The position numbers and the translations under genes were made by a program. A stretch of 64,000 bases of DNA from positions 78,406 to 142,405 of the forward strand of contig CAZTHL010000001.1 in the NCBI GenBank assembly GCA_964613585.1, given 5' to 3'. Source of the stretch: CAZTHL01 sp964613585 (GTDB taxonomy: Bacteria > Pseudomonadota > Alphaproteobacteria > DSM-16000 > Inquilinaceae). Each line of letters opens with the position of its first letter. Position 1 is the stretch's first letter. Under the pieces are notes generated by a model that saw nothing but the letters and a program-made list of their open reading frames with translations, searched no databases and was not told the DNA's origin. Positions 51,915 through 61,363 of the stretch are shown piece by piece.

Positions 51915-53519
51915 CTAGAAGGTCCCGTCGTAGGCCCGGCGGTCGATTGAGCACGCCAGGACAGTGAAGGTGTCGTGGCTCAGCGCGACATGGAGGGCGT
52001 CCTCGAGCGCGGCAACGCCGTCGATCCACGCCCCGTGTCCGCCGAGCGCCCGGGCCACCGCGGCAAAATCGGTCGACCCGAAGTCTACCCCCTGGTTCGG
52101 CAGCTGCATGGCCCGCTGCTTCTGCTCGATGAGCGCCAACGAGCGATCCACAAGCACCAGTATGATGAGGGGAACACGCCAGTCGCGCAAGGTCGCAAGC
52201 TCGCCCAGAACCATCTCCAAACCGGCGTCGCCGACGAAGACGGCCACCGGGCGGGCCGGATCGGCCAGGCGCACGCCCATCGCCAGCGGCAGGGCACAGC
52301 CCATGGTGCACAGACCGGTGCTTTGCAGCAGGGTGCGCGGGGCCGGACAGCGCCACATCTGGCTCAAAAGGATCCGGTGTGCCCCGCTGTCGGCCGTGGC
52401 GACGGTGGCTGGCGGCAGAACGCGGCGGGCGGTGGCGAAGATCGCAGCGGGACCCCATGCCGCACCGGCCGAGAAGGCCTGGCGCAGGCTCGCCCGAGCC
52501 GCTTCCGGCTCGCCACCGGGCCAGGTCGGTCGCGGCCTGACTCCATCCCGGAGCAGGCGCAGCCCGGCGCCGACATCGCCCACAAAGCTGATCGACGCTC
52601 GATGCATGAAATGTGTGTTGGCGACCGCCGCGAACTCCAGCACGCGCGCCGTCGACGGGAACGGATCACGCCAGCCGGCACGCATCTCGATCGGATCGTA
52701 TCCGGCGAGCAGGATCAGGTCGCTCTGCGCCAGCAGCGGCTTAACGAGGGCGTCCGCCCTGGGTGACAAGCCGGCACCGCCCAGCGACAGAGGATCGTCT
52801 TCGGAAAGAACGCCCTTTGCCTTGTAGCTGGTGAGCAGTGGGATGCCGTGGTCCCGCGCCAGAGCGGCGACCTCCGCGCCGGCCCCTTGGTTGACGACAT
52901 CAAGACCCGCGATCATCAGCGGCCGTTCGGCCTCCGCCAGCCAACTCCTCGCCCGCTCGAGGCCGGGGCCCGGTGCCGGCGCGGCCGGAGCGGCGGGCGG
53001 CAGAGGCGGGGCGACCGGATCCGGCTGCTCCCGGCCGGCGAGGCCAATCGGAAGGTCGATGTGCACGGGGCCGGGCTGCCCGTCCTGCGCGATCGACAGC
53101 GCCTTGTCGATGATGACGTCGACCGCGCCGTCGACTGCCGCGAACGACGCCTTGACCAACGGCCGCAGCACCGCCTGATGGTCGAACACCTGATGCGTGT
53201 AGGTCTGGGCCAGGGACGGGTCGACGCAGCCGGTCAGGAAGACGAGGGGCACGCGATCCTGCTGCGCGTTGGCGACAACGTTGACCGCATTGGCGACGCC
53301 GGGGCCGATGGTGGCCACCAGCACGCCGGGGGCGCCGGTCATGTGGTGGACGCCCTCGGCCATGAACCCGGCGCTGTTCTCATGCTTGGTCAGGACGAAG
53401 CGCAGGCCCTGGCGGCTGAGCGCGTCGATCAGCGCGAGCACCTCGCCGCCGGGTATGCCGAAGGCGAAGCGGCAACCGGCGGCGCGCAGCCGGGCGGCAA
53501 TGATCTCCGCGGCGGTCAT
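51915..53519 (-). CDS. thiamine diphosphate-dependent enzyme, acetolactate synthase-like
   Basis: The 534-residue protein has the three ThDP-enzyme domains: N-terminal PYR domain with catalytic Glu47 (LTKHENSAGFMAEG), the central domain, and a C-terminal PP domain. The PP cofactor motif is unusual: GDAG instead of GDG, and at its end VDRS instead of the usual NN-type ligand. It is 14 bp downstream of a CoA-transferase gene, so the pair may process acyl-CoA compounds; the oxalyl-CoA decarboxylase/2-hydroxyacyl-CoA lyase relatives are comparable in partner. The ATG at 53519 begins the domain. Substrate unknown. Confidence 0.82.
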   Translation of the reverse strand: MTAAEIIAARLRAAGCRFAFGIPGGEVLALIDALSRQGLRFVLTKHENSAGFMAEGVHHMTGAPGVLVATIGPGVANAVNVVANAQQDRVPLVFLTGCVDPSLAQTYTHQVFDHQAVLRPLVKASFAAVDGAVDVIIDKALSIAQDGQPGPVHIDLPIGLAGREQPDPVAPPLPPAAPAAPAPGPGLERARSWLAEAERPLMIAGLDVVNQGAGAEVAALARDHGIPLLTSYKAKGVLSEDDPLSLGGAGLSPRADALVKPLLAQSDLILLAGYDPIEMRAGWRDPFPSTARVLEFAAVANTHFMHRASISFVGDVGAGLRLLRDGVRPRPTWPGGEPEAARASLRQAFSAGAAWGPAAIFATARRVLPPATVATADSGAHRILLSQMWRCPAPRTLLQSTGLCTMGCALPLAMGVRLADPARPVAVFVGDAGLEMVLGELATLRDWRVPLIILVLVDRSLALIEQKQRAMQLPNQGVDFGSTDFAAVARALGGHGAWIDGVAALEDALHVALSHDTFTVLACSIDRRAYDGTF

Positions 53520-53533
53520 GGCCGGGCTCCGCC

Positions 53534-54760
53534 TTAGATGATCCCGCGCCTGCGCAGGTCCGCGAGGTCGGCGGTGTCGAGGCCGAGCCAGTCCGTCAGC
53601 ACCTGATCGGTGTGCTGGCCCAGGGTCGGCGGGGTGTGTCGGTAGGACACCGGCGTCTCCGACAGCTTGAGAGGATTGCCGATCAGGTCGACGGTGCCGG
53701 TCCCGGAGCACGGATGCGGCATGGCGATCTTCATGCCTCGGTGCCGCACCTGCTCGTCCTCGAAAACCTCATCGACCTGGTTGACCGGTCCGCAGGGTAC
53801 GCCGCGCGACTCCAGCCCCGCGAGCCACTCCGCGGTCGGCCTTTGCCGGGTCACCTCGGCCAGAAGCGGCACCAGCTCCTCCCGATTGCGCACACGCGCG
53901 GCGTTGGTGGCGAAGCGCTCCTCAACGGCCAGCCCGGGGACGCCCGCAAGCTCGCAGAACTGTCCGAACTGCCGGTCGTTGCCGACGGCCAGGATGAAGT
54001 GGCCGTCCGCGCTCGGGAAGACCTCGTAGGGAACGATGTTGGGGTGGGCGTTGCCGTGCCGCCTCGGGCGGCTGCCGCTGGTCAGGTAGTTGAGCGCCCC
54101 GTTGATCAGCCACGCGACCTGGCTGTCCAGCAGCGCCACGTCGATATGCTGGCCCTGCCCGGACGCGGCACGTTCGTGCAGCGCGGAGAGGATCGCGACC
54201 GTCGCGTACATGCCGCACATGACGTCGGCGATGCCGACCCCGACCTTCATCGGCCTGCCCTCTGGCTCACCCGTCAGCGCCATGATCCCGCCCATCCCCT
54301 GGATCAGGAAATCATAGCCGGGCCGATGCGCCTTCGGCCCGGTCTGCCCGAAACCGGTGATCGAGCAATAGACCAGCCCCGGGAACTCGCTCTTGAGCTG
54401 CTCATAGCCCAGGCCGTGCCGGGCAAGGCCGCCCAGCTTGAAGTTCTCGATCAGCACGTCGCAGCGCGTCAGCAGCCGTCGGACAAGATCGGCGCCTTCC
54501 GGCGTGGTGAAGTCGATCGTCACCGAGCGCTTGTTGCGGTTGGTCGACAGGTAGTAGGCGCTTTCCGTTGTGTCCGCGCCGCCGCCGTCCTTGACGTAGG
54601 GCGGTCCCCACGCCCGTGTGTCGTCGCCGGCGCCGGGCTTCTCGATCTTGATGACGTCAGCCCCCAGGTCGCCGAGGAGCTGGGTGCAGGTGGGGCCGGC
54701 GAGGATCCGGCTCAGGTCGCAGACCGTGATGGAGCGCAACGGACCCGGGTTCGTTGTCAT
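53534..54760 (-). CDS. CaiB/BaiF family (class III) CoA-transferase
   Basis: The 408-residue protein matches family III CoA-transferases: ITVCDLSRILAGPTCTQLLGDLGADVIKIE, NRNKRSVTIDF, and the catalytic Asp in RPGYDFLIQG (about residue 150), with a GPVN segment near the C-terminus. It moves CoA between acids; family members include formyl-CoA:oxalate and carnitine types. Upstream partner of the ThDP enzyme, 14 bp apart, which suggests a two-gene operon for activation and cleavage or decarboxylation of an acid. Confidence 0.92.
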   Translation of the reverse strand: MTTNPGPLRSITVCDLSRILAGPTCTQLLGDLGADVIKIEKPGAGDDTRAWGPPYVKDGGGADTTESAYYLSTNRNKRSVTIDFTTPEGADLVRRLLTRCDVLIENFKLGGLARHGLGYEQLKSEFPGLVYCSITGFGQTGPKAHRPGYDFLIQGMGGIMALTGEPEGRPMKVGVGIADVMCGMYATVAILSALHERAASGQGQHIDVALLDSQVAWLINGALNYLTSGSRPRRHGNAHPNIVPYEVFPSADGHFILAVGNDRQFGQFCELAGVPGLAVEERFATNAARVRNREELVPLLAEVTRQRPTAEWLAGLESRGVPCGPVNQVDEVFEDEQVRHRGMKIAMPHPCSGTGTVDLIGNPLKLSETPVSYRHTPPTLGQHTDQVLTDWLGLDTADLADLRRRGII

Positions 54761-54949
54761 CGGCAGGCTCGCTCAGCAACGGTGGGTGCAAGCCTACCGT
54801 AAGCGCGCCAATGGCGCCGATAGAAATTGGCGGCCTGCTCGACTCGTCCCGGAACTGAACTTGGGCGTTGACCTTCTCACGGGGTCAGGCGCGTCGCACC
54901 GGGACGCCATCCCGCCGTCCGAACCTCTCCATCGCGAACGAGACCTATC

Positions 54950-56407
54950 TTGGCGATCTCCGGAGCGGCCAGCCTCGCCTTTCCCGTGCGCTTGAGTGCG
55001 TTGGGCCGGTATCTCGGCCATGCCGCCCTGGCGCTGACCGTGCTGTCCGCCGTACCGATGCTCTTCGCGCTAGCGGACCGAAACTTCTCGATGGCGGGCC
55101 GCTTCGGTGCCGTGGTGGCCGTCCTCGTGGGACTGGGCCTGCTGCTGTCCCGGCTGCCCAGGCCCGATGAGCTCAGGCTGAACGAGGGCCTCGCCGTTCT
55201 AAGCCTGGTGTTCGTGGGCGGAAGCCTTGCCATGACCTGGCCGCTGATGGGCGGCGGGCTCGGCTTCGTCGATGCCGTGTTCGAGAGCGTCTCGGGCATC
55301 ACCACCACCGGCCTGACGGTGGTCGAGACCGTTCAGGACCGTTCGCGAAGCCTGCTGTTCGCGAGGGCTTGGCTGCAATGGACCGGCGGGCTCATCATCC
55401 TGGCGCTGGCGCTGGTGCTGGTGCTCGGACCCGGCACCATCGCCAAGCGGGTCGCCGCCATAGATGTCAAGAGCGGGGACGTCATCGGCGGTACCTGGGT
55501 CCGCGCCCGGCGCGCGATCATGGTGTACACCGCGTTCACCATCATCCTCGGAGTGCTGCTTCTGGCGTTGACCGGTGAGCCCTTCGACGCGCTTGCGCAC
55601 ACCCTGACGACGGTGTCGACGGGAGGCTTCTCATCCTTCGGCAACAGCCTGGCCGGGTTCGACGGTGTCCTGCCGAGGCTCGTCATCATGGTCTTCTGTG
55701 TGCTCGGGTCGGTCTCCATCCTGTTGTACCATCGGGCCTGGACAGACGGCGGTCGACACCTGTGGCGCGACCCGGCCGTGCAGCTGTTCCTGGCAGCGTC
55801 GCTGGTGACCGTTCTGCTGCTGGGTGCGACCATGCTGGCGAGCGGCCAGCACGGCTGGCGCGCCATCCTCGCCAACGCGCCCCTGATCGGCTTGTCGGCC
55901 CAGACCACCGCCGGCTTCACCTCGCTGGACCTCGCGGAGTTCGATCCGGCCTCGAAGCTGGTGCTGATGGTGGCCATGGCGATCGGCGGCGACGTCGGCT
56001 CGACCTCGGGCGGCATCAAGATCCTCCGTCTCATGCTGGTCCTGCAACTGCTCAGGATCGTCCTGCTGCGCACGGCGCTCACCCAGCACTCGGTCGCCAG
56101 TCTGCGCCTGGGCGGCAAGCCGGCCGAGCCGGGCGAGGTCGAGACGGCGCTGTCGATCCTGTCCTGCTATCTGCTGACGGTGCTCGTCTCCTGGCTGGCG
56201 TTCCTGCTGGCCGGCTACCCACCGCTCGACAGCCTTTTCGAGGTGGTGTCGGCAACCTCGACCGCCGGGCTCTCGACCGGCATCGTCGGCCCGGACCTGC
56301 CCTATGGGTTGAAGCTGCTGCTTTGCGTTGACATGCTCCTGGGCCGGCTCGAGTTCGTGGCCCTGCTGATCCTGACCTATCCGACGACTTGGACCGGAGG
56401 ACGATGA
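54950..56407 (+). CDS. trkH: TrkH-type potassium transporter membrane subunit
   Basis: The 485-residue membrane protein has four pore loops with filter-like motifs: SGITTTGLTV, TVSTGGFSSF, AQTTAGFTSL and ATSTAGLSTG, and the family end GRLEFVALLILTYPTTW. It would take up K+ with a regulatory TrkA/RCK subunit encoded 4 nt downstream. The start is a TTG (or an in-frame GTG 36 bases later); no good ribosome site is visible for either. No second TrkA-type gene is in the window. Confidence 0.9.
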   Translation: MAISGAASLAFPVRLSALGRYLGHAALALTVLSAVPMLFALADRNFSMAGRFGAVVAVLVGLGLLLSRLPRPDELRLNEGLAVLSLVFVGGSLAMTWPLMGGGLGFVDAVFESVSGITTTGLTVVETVQDRSRSLLFARAWLQWTGGLIILALALVLVLGPGTIAKRVAAIDVKSGDVIGGTWVRARRAIMVYTAFTIILGVLLLALTGEPFDALAHTLTTVSTGGFSSFGNSLAGFDGVLPRLVIMVFCVLGSVSILLYHRAWTDGGRHLWRDPAVQLFLAASLVTVLLLGATMLASGQHGWRAILANAPLIGLSAQTTAGFTSLDLAEFDPASKLVLMVAMAIGGDVGSTSGGIKILRLMLVLQLLRIVLLRTALTQHSVASLRLGGKPAEPGEVETALSILSCYLLTVLVSWLAFLLAGYPPLDSLFEVVSATSTAGLSTGIVGPDLPYGLKLLLCVDMLLGRLEFVALLILTYPTTWTGGR

Positions 56408-56411
56408 AGCG

Positions 56412-57071
56412 ATGAAGGTGGTGGTGATCGGCGCCACGCCCCTGGCGCGGGCCACGACGGAGATCCTGCTTCGTCGCCGCCATGACGTGATCATCGTCGA
56501 GCGCGATCGGGCGAAGATCGGCGACCTGGAGGAGGAGCTTGACTGCGGCTTCATCCACGGCGACGGCAGCAAGCCGGCGATCCTGCGGGAGGCCGGCCCG
56601 CAACAGGACGATGTCCTGCTCTGCCTGACCGACGATGACCAGGACAACCTGCTGGCGGCGTTGGTCGGGCGCTCTCTCGGCTTTGGCCGGGTGATCCCCA
56701 AGATCGCCGACGCCGAGTACGAGCCGATCTCGGCCGAGCTCGGGCTCAACGACACCATCATCCCCGACCAGGCGACGGCGCGGACCCTGTCCGACGTGAT
56801 TGAAGGACAGCACCTGCTCGATCTGTCGACCCTGATCCGCGGCGACGTACGGTTCGTCTCGTTCTTCGTCGACGACACCACGGCCGGGCCGGTCAGGGAT
56901 CTTGAGCTGCCGAGCCGGACCCGACCGATCTGCGTCTATCGCGACAATGACTTCTGCATCCCCGACGACGGGTTCGGCCTCCGGCGGGGCGACGAGGTGA
57001 TCCTGATCACCCACGCCAAGCACGTCGCCACCCTCAGGGACCGCTGGTTGAACAGCGGCGATCATCGGTGA
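56412..57071 (+). CDS. trkA: TrkA/KtrA-like RCK regulatory subunit
   Basis: The 219-residue protein has an RCK N domain (KVVVIGATPLARATTEILL, VIIVERDRAKI, GDGSKPAILREA) and an RCK C domain ending with FGLRRGDEVILIT. The dinucleotide-binding loop is atypical: GATPLA where most have GxGxxG, so the usual NAD(H) site may be changed. It lies directly after trkH, so the two make a Trk/Ktr-type two-gene system. Confidence 0.9.
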   Translation: MKVVVIGATPLARATTEILLRRRHDVIIVERDRAKIGDLEEELDCGFIHGDGSKPAILREAGPQQDDVLLCLTDDDQDNLLAALVGRSLGFGRVIPKIADAEYEPISAELGLNDTIIPDQATARTLSDVIEGQHLLDLSTLIRGDVRFVSFFVDDTTAGPVRDLELPSRTRPICVYRDNDFCIPDDGFGLRRGDEVILITHAKHVATLRDRWLNSGDHR

Positions 57072-57246
57072 GTGGCCGGCCGTCGGCAAAGGATTGACCA
57101 TCGATCGATCGGCCGCAACCGGTTCGCTATCGACCGCCGGGAACCCCTCGCCCAAGGCAGGCGTTGGCCACAGAGGCGCAGCCGGCGCCGCTGTGCCCGG
57201 CGCCTCACGAAGACCGATCCGCCCGCGTGCCGGGATGCCCTCGCCG

Positions 57247-58623
57247 ATGAGCGCCTTTCCTCCCTGGGTCGACGACGCCACAGTCGCTCTCTTCACCGAC
57301 CTTTACGAGCTGAACATGGCCCAGGCCTACGTCGAGGCCGGCATGCACGAAAACGCCACGTTCAGCCTGTTCGTTCGGCGCCTGCCGGTGCAGCGTAACT
57401 ACCTTGTGGCGTGCGGGCTCGACGACGTGCTGCGCTACCTGGAGCGGCTGCGCTTCGATGACCGCAGCCTCGAGCATCTGGCGTCGCTCGGCGGCTTCCG
57501 GGACTGGTTTCTCGACTGGCTGAAGGATCTGCGCTTCTCCGGCGAGGTGCGGGCGGTCCGGGAGGGCACGCCGATCTTCGCCGGCGAGCCGATCCTCGAG
57601 ATCACGGCGCCGATCGCCCAGGCGCAGCTCGCCGAGACCGTGATCCTGAACCAGGTGCATCTGCAGACGGTGCTGGCATCCAAGGCCGCCCGGGTGGTGA
57701 CCGCGGCGCGCGGGCGTGGCGTCGTCGACTTCGGGCCGCGCCGCATGCACGGTCTCGACGCGGCGCTGAAAGCGGCCCGGGCCTTCCACATCGCAGGGGT
57801 GAAGGCGACGTCGAACGTGCTGGCGAGCGCGGTCTACGGTGTCGCCGCGTCCGGGACCATGGCGCACAGCTTCGTGCAGTCCTTCGCCGAAGAGGCCGAG
57901 GCGTTCCGCCGCTTCATCCGCTTGTATCCCGGCACGGTCCTGCTGCTCGACACCTATGACACGCTGGCCGGGGCCAAGATGGTGACGCGCCTTGCCGGCG
58001 AGCTCGGCGAGGATTTCAAGGTGCGGGCGGTCCGTCTTGATTCCGGCGACCCGATAGCCCTGTCGCACGAGGTGCGGCGGGTGCTCGACGACGGCGGTCT
58101 GGGCGAGGTCGGCATCTTCGTCAGCAACAGCCTTGACGAGGACGCGATCGACGAGCTGCTCGAGGCCGGGGCGCCGGTCGACGGCTTCGGCGTCGGTACC
58201 CGCATGGGCGTGTCGCAGGACGCGCCGAGCCTGGATATCGCCTACAAGCTCTGCGACTATGCCGGTGAAGGTCGCCTCAAGACGTCGACCGGCAAGCCGA
58301 TCCTCCCCGGGTCCAAGCAGGTCTTCCGTGAGGAGCGGGATGGCCTCTACCGGGGCGACCACATCGGCCGGCTGGGCGAGGATCTGCCGGGAGCGACCTT
58401 GCTGGAGCCGGTGATGCGCGGCGGCGAGCGTCTGCCGGCCGGCCGGGTCGAGCTCGACGCCGCACGTGCCCACGCCGCGGCCGAGCGGGCCAAGCTGCCG
58501 GCGGCGGTGCGGGGACTGCGGCCGGCGGACCCGGCATATCCCGTGACGGTGAGCCGGGCGCTCAGGGACTATCAGGAGCGGGTTCGGGAGCGCGTGGCCG
58601 GCCCCCATGGTGGCGGGGAGTAA
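57247..58623 (+). CDS. pncB: nicotinate phosphoribosyltransferase
   Basis: PncB makes nicotinate mononucleotide from nicotinate and PRPP in NAD salvage. The protein (458 residues from the ATG at 57247) shows LFTDLYELNMAQAY at the start, GPRRMHGLDAALKAARAF (catalytic His), DTYDTLAGA and AVRLDSGDP, with TGGxxLKT-like region near RLKTSTGKP. An ATG 12 bases earlier is an alternative; a 51-residue longer version is not supported. It begins the pncB-pncA pair. Confidence 0.94.
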   Translation: MSAFPPWVDDATVALFTDLYELNMAQAYVEAGMHENATFSLFVRRLPVQRNYLVACGLDDVLRYLERLRFDDRSLEHLASLGGFRDWFLDWLKDLRFSGEVRAVREGTPIFAGEPILEITAPIAQAQLAETVILNQVHLQTVLASKAARVVTAARGRGVVDFGPRRMHGLDAALKAARAFHIAGVKATSNVLASAVYGVAASGTMAHSFVQSFAEEAEAFRRFIRLYPGTVLLLDTYDTLAGAKMVTRLAGELGEDFKVRAVRLDSGDPIALSHEVRRVLDDGGLGEVGIFVSNSLDEDAIDELLEAGAPVDGFGVGTRMGVSQDAPSLDIAYKLCDYAGEGRLKTSTGKPILPGSKQVFREERDGLYRGDHIGRLGEDLPGATLLEPVMRGGERLPAGRVELDAARAHAAAERAKLPAAVRGLRPADPAYPVTVSRALRDYQERVRERVAGPHGGGE

Positions 58624-58644
58624 GAGTGCGGGGCGGAGGAGCCG

Positions 58645-59208
58645 ATGATCGATCCAGGGGACGTTTTGCAGCCGGGCGACGCGCTGCTCGTGGTTGATGT
58701 TCAGAACGACTTCTGTCCCGGCGGCGCGCTGCCGATCGAGCGCGGCGACGAGGTGATTCCGGTTCTCAACACTTGGCTCGAGGCGGCCGAGATCGCGGGC
58801 ATCGCGATCTACGCGTCGCGAGACTGGCACCCGTCGAACCACGTCAGCTTCCGCGAGCAGGGCGGGCCCTGGCCGCCGCACTGCGTCCAGGACACCGAGG
58901 GTGCGGCGTTCCGCCCGGACCTTGGGCTGCCGGCACGGACGGTGAAGGTCACCAAGGGGACGCGCTTCGATCACGACCAGAACTCGGCGTTCGACGAAAC
59001 CGGGCTGGCCGACCAGCTCACGCGTGACGGCATCCGTCGACTCTGGGTTGGCGGGCTGGCGCAGGATGTCTGCGTGCTGGCCTCGGTGCTCGACGCGCGC
59101 CGAGCCGGTCTTGAGGTCATGCTGATCAAGGAGGCGACCCGCCCGGTCACGGAAGAGGGCGGCCGCGACGCCCTGGCGAAGATGGCGGCCGCCGGCGCCG
59201 TGATCTGA
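58645..59208 (+). CDS. pncA: nicotinamidase
   Basis: PncA hydrolyses nicotinamide to nicotinate, the substrate of PncB. The 187-residue protein has catalytic Asp18 (LLVVDVQNDF), Lys104 (KVTKGTRF) and Cys143 (GLAQDVCVLAS), and metal ligands Asp60, His62 and His66 (SRDWHPSNH). It follows pncB by 21 bp, so both salvage steps are co-expressed. Confidence 0.96.
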   Translation: MIDPGDVLQPGDALLVVDVQNDFCPGGALPIERGDEVIPVLNTWLEAAEIAGIAIYASRDWHPSNHVSFREQGGPWPPHCVQDTEGAAFRPDLGLPARTVKVTKGTRFDHDQNSAFDETGLADQLTRDGIRRLWVGGLAQDVCVLASVLDARRAGLEVMLIKEATRPVTEEGGRDALAKMAAAGAVI

Positions 59209-59220
59209 CGCCGGAACACC

Positions 59221-60288
59221 GTGCCCGAGCAGGACGCCGATCCCTCCGTGGGGCAGGCCGGAAAGGAAGTCCCGCTCGACGACAAGATTGCGTTCCTGTC
59301 CCGGCCGGCCGCCTATCCGGATCCGACCAGTCAAGTGGAGCCGCGCGAGACCCACGCTTCCTGGGTGTTCCTGACCGACCGTCATGCCTACAAGCTGAAG
59401 AAGCCGGTCCATACCCGTTTCGTCGACTTTCGGACGGTCGCTTCCCGGAAGCACAACAGCGAGGCCGAGGTCGCCTTGAACCGGCGCTTGGCGCCCGACG
59501 TTTACCTGGATGTGGTGCCCTTGAGGCTCGACACGACTGACGCGCTGCGGCTCGGCGGCGCGGGGACGCCGGTCGACTGGCTCGTCAGGATGGTCCGGCT
59601 ACCGGACGACGCCACCCTTGAGCACCGCATTCGCGCAAGGGAGGTGGGCGAGCCGGAAGCGGTTGCGGTGACGAAGACGCTGTGCGGCTTCTATCGCACC
59701 GCGGAGCCGGCCCGCATCGTGCCGGAGCTGTATCTCGGACGCTTCGAGGACGAGCTTGCCGAGGCAAGCCGGCAGCTGGGCGACCCGGATCTGGCCGTCG
59801 CCGATCGGGTCCCCTGGGCCACCCTCGGCGCCCTCCTCGGCTATCTGCGCCTTCAGGGCGACGAGCTCCGGAGGCGGGCCGAGCACGGGCGGATCGTCGA
59901 AGGGCATGGCGATCTGCGACCGGAGCACATTTATCTGCTCGAGCACCCGGTCGTTCTCGATTGCCTGGAGTTCGACCGGGCACTGCGCCTGGTCGACCCG
60001 GTCGATGAACTGGCCTTCCTTGCCCTGGAATGCACGCGGCTCGGCGCTCCCGAGGTCGGGCGCCGGATTCTCGATCTATACCGGACCTTCAGCGGCGACC
60101 CGGCCGGGCGCGATCTCGAGAGCTTCTACGCCGGCTGCCGAGCTTTGCTGCGGGCGAAGCTCGCGGTCTGGCACCTGCGCGATCCGGGCCGGGTCGACCG
60201 GGACAAGTGGGTCGGCAAGGCGCGTGGCTATCTCGAGCTTGCCGCGGCGGCGGCGGCCCGCCTGACCGCCAGGTCAGAGCCCGCGTGA
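59221..60288 (+). CDS. aminoglycoside phosphotransferase-like protein (COG2187 type)
   Basis: The 355-residue protein has a kinase-like fold: HAYKLKKPVHTRFVDF (nucleotide-binding Lys), EGHGDLRPEHIYL (catalytic loop with Asp) and VLDCLEFDRALR (metal Asp). It belongs to the COG2187 APH-like family, whose substrate is unknown; resistance is not implied. It starts with GTG 12 nt after pncA, so a role with NAD salvage is possible by context only. Its 3' end overlaps the convergent prs gene by 15 bp. Confidence 0.8.
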   Translation: MPEQDADPSVGQAGKEVPLDDKIAFLSRPAAYPDPTSQVEPRETHASWVFLTDRHAYKLKKPVHTRFVDFRTVASRKHNSEAEVALNRRLAPDVYLDVVPLRLDTTDALRLGGAGTPVDWLVRMVRLPDDATLEHRIRAREVGEPEAVAVTKTLCGFYRTAEPARIVPELYLGRFEDELAEASRQLGDPDLAVADRVPWATLGALLGYLRLQGDELRRRAEHGRIVEGHGDLRPEHIYLLEHPVVLDCLEFDRALRLVDPVDELAFLALECTRLGAPEVGRRILDLYRTFSGDPAGRDLESFYAGCRALLRAKLAVWHLRDPGRVDRDKWVGKARGYLELAAAAAARLTARSEPA

Positions 60289-61266
60289 GATCTGCGCGCC
60301 GCTGCCGGTCTCGATGAGCTCGATGGCCCGAGCGAAGATCGGCGCGGCCGGCAGCACCGTGACCTTGTCTGCGGCCGGGGATCCTTGCAGCCGAAATGGC
60401 GGCACCGTGTCGGCGACAAGGATCTCGTCAAGGCTGTCGTCCGCCAGGGTGTCGCCGGCCGGCGGATTGAAGAGCCCGTGTGTGGCGGCGCCGATGACGC
60501 TGATGGCGCCCTGCGAGCGGCACGCCCTGGCCGCGCGGACGATGGTGGTGCCGCTGCTGATCAAATCATCGAGCACCAGGGCCACGCGGCCCTCGATCTC
60601 GCCGGTGAGAGCGCCGCTGGTCACCACGCCGCCCTCGCGCTTCTTCTCGACGAAGGCGGTGCCGACATCCCGGCGCAGCACCGCCTCCAGCGCCTCGGCG
60701 CAACGGCGGGCCCGCTTGGCGCCGCCGATGTCCGGCGAGACGACCGCGACCTCCCGGTCGGCAAGCTCCCGGCCGACCTTCTCCAGGAACAGCGGCAGCG
60801 CCTCCAGATGCTCGGTCGAGCATCGGAAGGCGTTCTGATAGGCCGCCAGGTTGTGGACGTCGATGGTGACGACCCGGTCGGTGCCCACGGCCTCGAAGAG
60901 CTGGGCGACATAGCGCGTCGACACCGGGTCGCGCGGTTGGGTCTGGCGGTCCTTGCGCGCGAAGCAGAGGTAGGGGCAAATCGCCGTCACGCGACTGGCG
61001 CCGGCCTCTTTCAGCGCGCCGATCATGAACAGCAGCTTGCTCAGCTTGTCGCTGGCGCTGATGCCCGGTTCGCCATGGAGCGCATGGATCACATGCACGC
61101 TGCGGGCGTGCACCTCCTCGAGCGAGCGGACCTTGAACTCGCCGTCCTCGAAGTCACGCTCCTCATGCGGCGACAGCGGCAGTCCGAGCGCGTCAGCGAC
61201 ACGCTCGCCGAAGGGCCGGCTGGCGTCCAGCGCGAACAGCGCCACCCCGTCGAGCGATCGTTCCAC
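60274..61266 (-). CDS. prs: ribose-phosphate pyrophosphokinase
   Basis: Prs makes PRPP from ribose 5-phosphate and ATP. The 330-residue protein has the N-terminal FEDGEFKVRSLEEV, YLCFARKDRQ flexible-loop region, DVHN, and the PRPP-binding ALVLDDLISSGTTIVRAA. It is a divergent paralogue relative to the main bacterial Prs (different N-terminus and C-terminal tail). A GTG start at 61266 with GGAGAGGAAG is preferred; a TTG 48 bases upstream is the longer option. It is convergent with the NAD-salvage genes, whose PncB step needs PRPP. Confidence 0.9.
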   Translation of the reverse strand: MERSLDGVALFALDASRPFGERVADALGLPLSPHEERDFEDGEFKVRSLEEVHARSVHVIHALHGEPGISASDKLSKLLFMIGALKEAGASRVTAICPYLCFARKDRQTQPRDPVSTRYVAQLFEAVGTDRVVTIDVHNLAAYQNAFRCSTEHLEALPLFLEKVGRELADREVAVVSPDIGGAKRARRCAEALEAVLRRDVGTAFVEKKREGGVVTSGALTGEIEGRVALVLDDLISSGTTIVRAARACRSQGAISVIGAATHGLFNPPAGDTLADDSLDEILVADTVPPFRLQGSPAADKVTVLPAAPIFARAIELIETGSGAQISRGL

Positions 61267-61363
61267 CTTCCTCTCCCGGGCTTGAGGACCGACAGGTGAT
61301 GTTGATGCAAGCAACGACGGGCGGACGCCGTTCCACGCTTTCGATCCCCATGGTTACAGTCGG

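Noticed and set aside
57205..59454. A 749-codon open frame on the minus strand
   Set aside because: Antisense shadow of pncB and pncA, both with intact catalytic motifs.
59221..60288. Aminoglycoside resistance gene
   Set aside because: The kinase fold is of the COG2187 type with NAD-salvage neighbours; nothing indicates antibiotic modification.
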